NCBI GenBank assembly: GCA_016209005.1
Contig: JACQWZ010000020.1
Location: 1 to 10,060 of the forward strand
Direction: 5' to 3'
Length of the DNA: 10,060 nucleotides
Source of the DNA: Candidatus Kuenenbacteria bacterium
GTDB taxonomy: Bacteria > Patescibacteriota > Patescibacteriia > UBA2591 > PGYQ01
The notes under the pieces are model-generated. The model saw nothing but the letters and a program-made list of their open reading frames with translations. It searched no databases and was not told the DNA's origin. The position numbers were made by a program, and so were the translations under genes. Numbering within the stretch: position 1 is the first letter of the stretch; each line of letters begins with the position of its first letter. This document shows, in pieces, positions 7,502-10,060 of the stretch.

Positions 7502-7711
7502 AATTACTTTGAATTACAAAATGCGGTTTTTACGTCATTGCCGTTATTGAGAGGAGGCTTCTTTTTTTTGTGCGTCATTGCGAGGAGGCTTCCGACGAAG
7601 CAATCTTGTTTTTTTAGCGTAATTAACAACCAGATTGCTTCGTCGTCGTTTCGCTTCGCTTCACTCCTCCTCGCAATGACGAATATTTTTGACACATTTC
7701 GTAATTTAAAG
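7502..7711. repeat. Nested palindromic repeat, copy 2
   Basis: The outer ends AATTACTTTGAATTACAAAATG (7502-7523, first 20 bases decisive) and CATTTCGTAATTTAAAG (7695-7711) match those of the copy at 2512-2665. The inner arms pair well: CGTCATTGCGAGGAGG (7573-7588) with CCTCCTCGCAATGACG (7666-7681), and GACGAAGCAATCT (7594-7606) with AGATTGCTTCGTC (7632-7644). A partial duplicate of the left inner arm precedes it at about 7532-7561, making this copy longer. It fills the gap between the membrane-protein gene and the surface-protein gene, both on the minus strand. It ends four bases from the former's stop codon, so it could affect read-through. Confidence 0.8.
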
Positions 7712-7714
7712 AAA

Positions 7715-8365
7715 TCAATTAGATAATACTAATGGATCAATATCACAATCATTACCACCTATATCTCCCATAGATGTCATGTATTTTTCATAATTTTCTT
7801 CTTCTTTATTTTTTCGTTCATTTGTATTCATGATTATATTATATAATTTTTCTTTTTGAATATCTAAAACAGCAAATGCTTTGGACATTTCTTCATTAGT
7901 TTTTGCTGATCTAACATCATCAGATGGCAGTGCTTGATAAAAACATGACCCTCCTCTACTTTTTTCTTGCAACACTGCCACAAAAATTTTTGAATTAGTG
8001 ATATCTTTTCTAAAATGCATTTGCATTGCTTTTGCGTATTGTAAAGCGCCAGATCTGATGCTGGCTGAATCTGGATAGAGTTTAAAAATGGCTAATTCCA
8101 CATCATCGCGAATGCCATTATTGTTTGCGTCAATTCCTTCTAAGGTGGAATTGTTTAATTTTTCGTTTGGCTTTGGTGGTAAATTTTCACCAAGGACATC
8201 TTTCATCATCAATTTTTGACTATGAATATCCGCGACAATTTCCGCTGTGTCCGAACGTTCAATAGCCGCGGGAATTCTATAAATCACCACGCCAAAATAT
8301 AAAGCGAGGATAACATAAATTGGTATGCGAATTATTTTCCAAACTTTTTTCATAATTTTTTTCAT
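7715..8365 (-). CDS. Small membrane-anchored protein with EF-hand-like loop, function unknown
   Basis: The 216-residue protein starts with a basic segment (MKKIMKKVWK) and a single hydrophobic helix at about 12-35, with the remainder predicted outside the membrane. The stretch GIDANNNGIRDDVE (77-90) has the D-x-N-x-N-G-x-x-D-D-x-E spacing of a calcium-binding EF-hand or dockerin-type loop, followed by LAIFKLYPDS. I recognise this GIDxNNNGxRDDVE signature from unnamed proteins in various bacteria, with no function that I know. C142 and C206 are the only cysteines. The start at 8365 is preferred; M5 at 8353 is an alternative. There is no Shine-Dalgarno motif. The stop codon TGA (7715-7717) lies just beside the palindromic repeat, and codon use is like that of its neighbours. 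It appears intact. Confidence 0.8.
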   Translation of the reverse strand: MKKIMKKVWKIIRIPIYVILALYFGVVIYRIPAAIERSDTAEIVADIHSQKLMMKDVLGENLPPKPNEKLNNSTLEGIDANNNGIRDDVELAIFKLYPDSASIRSGALQYAKAMQMHFRKDITNSKIFVAVLQEKSRGGSCFYQALPSDDVRSAKTNEEMSKAFAVLDIQKEKLYNIIMNTNERKNKEEENYEKYMTSMGDIGGNDCDIDPLVLSN

Positions 8366-8418
8366 AAATTATTTATTAATAATGAAATGGAAATGTTTAA
8401 TTTTTTTTAATCTTTCAT

Positions 8419-9161
8419 TTACAATTTTGCGGAATATTGTCGTTTATATGCCAAAATAATTTTGTCTAATAATTCCTTTGGTTTGACTTCATATTTTTTA
8501 AATTTTTTTATATTGTCGCAATTCAGATGAAGCTGCCCTTCCCCAACATTTCCTCTGTGTTGTCCTTTTGAATAATATTTGTTTTTTTCTATTTCTTTTG
8601 AAGCAAACACCCAATATTTAATTACATCTCGCCAAACAGCAACCCAAATAAAAACATCACAATGACTTGGTTTTATTTGCTGAAAATTCATATCAAATGG
8701 TTTTTTGGAATTCCATGCGAGAGCTTTTATAAAAAGAGGCTCATCACTTTTAGCGTCAACAGCCCTTGAAGCTTTTATTTCTATTCTGATATGATTTTTT
8801 TATAATCGTAGAAAAAATCATATTCATTGTCAAAATTAGGATATTCTTTTTTTGTTGGTTTTTTCATTTCCGGAGCAATCGCGTGAATGTGCGATTGCGC
8901 TCATGTAATTCCAAACGCCGTAGGCGATCCATACCTTTCAAAAATATGCAGATATTCATTTCTCGCTAAATATTCCTCCCTAATTTTTAAATAATCTTCA
9001 AGGGTTATTTTGTTAATACCCAGCAAATTTGAAATAATATATTCATATTCGTTAAAAGGATAAACCGACATCAACTCTTTGAGGCTATTTTTTAATTTTT
9101 CTTTATTATTGATTGGCAATTGTTCAATTAATTTTTCTAAATCTCTTTTTAAAATTTCCAT
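8419..9161 (-). pseudogene. Type II restriction endonuclease (PD-(D/E)XK type), broken by a stop and a frameshift
   Basis: The pieces assemble into one protein of about 247 residues. The first 86 residues end YGSPTAFGIT, then TGA (8901-8903). The same frame goes on with AQSHIHAIAPEMKKPTKKEY and reaches NEYDFFYDYKK, where the A7 tract (T7 at 8795-8801) is one base short. Adding one A leads into NHIRIEIKASRAVDAKSDEP and then to the intact tail (PFDMNFQQIKPSHCDVFIWV, KGQHRGNVGEGQLHL). The D of EYD followed by EIK (E-x-K) fits the PD-(D/E)XK nuclease core. The stop sits where Trp is expected, so TGG to TGA is the simplest reading. It starts three bases after the methyltransferase stop, typical of an R-M pair. 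Recognition sequence is unknown. Neither piece alone should cut DNA. Confidence is high that this is one broken gene, moderate for the exact family. Confidence 0.78.
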
Positions 9162-9164
9162 AAA

Positions 9165-9965
9165 TTATTTGTTAAAATTAATAATATAATTCTTCTCTTC
9201 TGATGAAAGAAGAAATTTATCCATAATATAATTATCTAATTCCTCAAAACAATCTTTTTCACCTATTATTTTATCCACAAAATCTATAATTTTATTATTT
9301 TCTTTTTCTGTAAAAATTGGCAATATCATATTACCGATATGACTTCTTAAAACTTTTATAGAATTAAATTTTTTTTGAAAATAAAATTGATATAATGAAG
9401 AATTAAAAAGCGCCACTATAACTTTGTTGGAAATTTTTTTATAAATTGGAATAAAAAAATTCGCGCTATTTAGAGTCAGTCTTTGCTTACTATCAATCGC
9501 AAATACCAATCTTTTAGAAATAAACCTATAAACTATTTTTTCCTTTTCCCTGTATTTTTGTTCAGGCGCAACTTGCTGAAACTTTTTCGGTTCAAATTTT
9601 AGATAAACATTAGAATTATTTATTTTAAATTTTTCTATATCTTTTCCTCTGATAATTTCTTCATTATCAAACTTTTTATCTAATACAAGATGTTTTTTAT
9701 TATCACCAGTAACTATGCCAAGCCCCCAATCCGCATTACCATCAAGACAAATAGATCTTTTGCTATATATTTTTTGCAAAATTTCCCTATCTAAATTATT
9801 CGCGTCAATATTAAAAACATAATCATCGTTATATAAAAAATCAGATTGTTCTATAAAATGAGTTTTTTGATTTTTATTAATTAAAATATTATTTTTATAA
9901 TTATTTACTTTATTTTTCTGTATATACTGGTTTCGTTTTAGATTTCCCTTTTCTATGTTAATTTT
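9165..9965 (-). pseudogene. Type II N6-adenine DNA methyltransferase, C-terminal (TaqI-like specificity) part only
   Basis: The frame is open for 266 codons from 9965 but has no ATG; a TTG at 9777-9779 is the only plausible start, and it lies inside the domain. SICLDGNADWGLGIVTGD, GKDIEKF, PEQKYREKEKIVYRFISK and LNSANFF, then FNSSLYQFYFQKKF and KVLRSHI, are the hallmarks of the TaqI-like C-terminal target-recognition domain of Eco57I/TaqI-type adenine methyltransferases. The N-terminal Rossmann domain with the SAM site and the NPPY catalytic motif is absent. Translation upstream meets TAA at 9966-9968, and a divergent gene begins at 10015, leaving no room for it. The gene is therefore a 5'-deleted remnant that could bind but not methylate DNA. 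Its stop is three bases before the endonuclease ATG, consistent with an old R-M operon. Confidence 0.85.
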
Positions 9966-9982
9966 TTATGTTAAAATGTAGA

Positions 9983-9990
9983 TATAAAAT
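9983..9990 (+). promoter_or_regulatory. Possible -10 box for the gene at 10015
   Basis: TATAAAAT lies 24 bases before the ATG at 10015 in a very AT-rich stretch. No good -35 hexamer stands 17 bases upstream, so this is a weak call based on position and sequence alone. Confidence 0.35.
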
Positions 9991-10014
9991 AATTTTAATT
10001 TTTAACAAAAATTT

Positions 10015-10060
10015 ATGTCTACAAAAATTAAACTTACGCCGGAACAAAAAGAGAAATTAT
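10015..10060 (+). CDS. Start of an unidentified gene, cut by the window end
   Basis: ATG at 10015 opens a frame reading MSTKIKLTPEQKEKL to the window edge. The leader is AT-rich with no Shine-Dalgarno motif, as for the other genes here, and a possible -10 box lies upstream. It is divergent from the methyltransferase remnant. Fifteen residues are too few to identify a family. Confidence 0.55.
   Translation, partial: MSTKIKLTPEQKEKL

Noticed and set aside
7504..7695. Minus-strand reading frame of 63 codons with FVIARRSEAKRNDDEAIW
   Set aside because: It lies entirely in the nested palindromic repeat. This kind of peptide is a familiar artefact of translating CATTGCGAGG-type repeats. The plus-strand frame at 7391-7726 is rejected for the same reason.
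8901..8903. TGA read as Trp or Gly (alternative genetic code)
   Set aside because: Long genes such as the mutase and pilC contain no in-frame TGA and use TGG for Trp, and the membrane-protein gene ends in TGA. A point mutation in one pseudogene is simpler.

Overview
The window is AT-rich chromosomal DNA that most resembles a Patescibacteria (Candidate Phyla Radiation) genome, probably a Parcubacteria-type lineage. This assignment rests on family recall, not a search. It is supported by a transposase start, a multi-CxxC zinc-ribbon protein and a lamin-tail surface protein of types I associate with that group, and by very AT-rich leaders with no Shine-Dalgarno motif before any start. No rRNA, tRNA or CRISPR array was seen.

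Layout. 1-274 (minus) is the 5' end of an IS481-type transposase carrying an in-frame amber codon. 320-430 is an oligonucleotide micro-repeat. 440-1558 (plus) is an intact pilC-type inner-membrane platform gene for a type IV pilus or type II secretion machine. 1559-1856 holds a perfect hairpin and a REPIN-like pair of inverted hairpins. 1857-2393 (plus) is a zinc-ribbon gene cut short by a 118-bp MITE-like element (2373-2490). 2512-2665 is a nested palindromic repeat, with a second copy at 7502-7711. 2786-4165 (minus) is an intact phosphomannomutase/phosphoglucomutase-family gene with unusual active-site loops. 4199-7486 (minus) is one large secreted surface protein (signal peptide, alpha/beta hydrolase, lamin-tail domains, beta-helix) broken by two single-base indels. 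7715-8365 (minus) is a small membrane-anchored protein with an EF-hand-like loop. 8419-9965 (minus) is a wrecked type II restriction-modification locus: a methyltransferase lacking its catalytic half, followed after 3 bases by an endonuclease gene with a Trp-to-stop change and a frameshift. At 10015 a plus-strand gene begins and runs off the window.

How it fits together. Only PilC, the phosphohexomutase and the small membrane protein look intact. The mutase makes activated-sugar precursors for the envelope, and PilC and the broken surface protein also belong to the cell surface, but no operon clearly links them. The dominant theme is decay and repeat invasion: five of the eight genes that can be assessed are interrupted, and at least three kinds of palindromic or terminal-inverted-repeat element lie between or inside them. 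Two of the breaks are A7 tracts that are one base short, so assembly or sequencing error must be excluded before the decay is taken as biological. I did not find a convincing new multi-gene system. The most interesting items are the REPIN-like hairpin pair with an apparent compensatory change, the MITE-truncated zinc-ribbon gene and the simple repeats absorbed into the surface protein.
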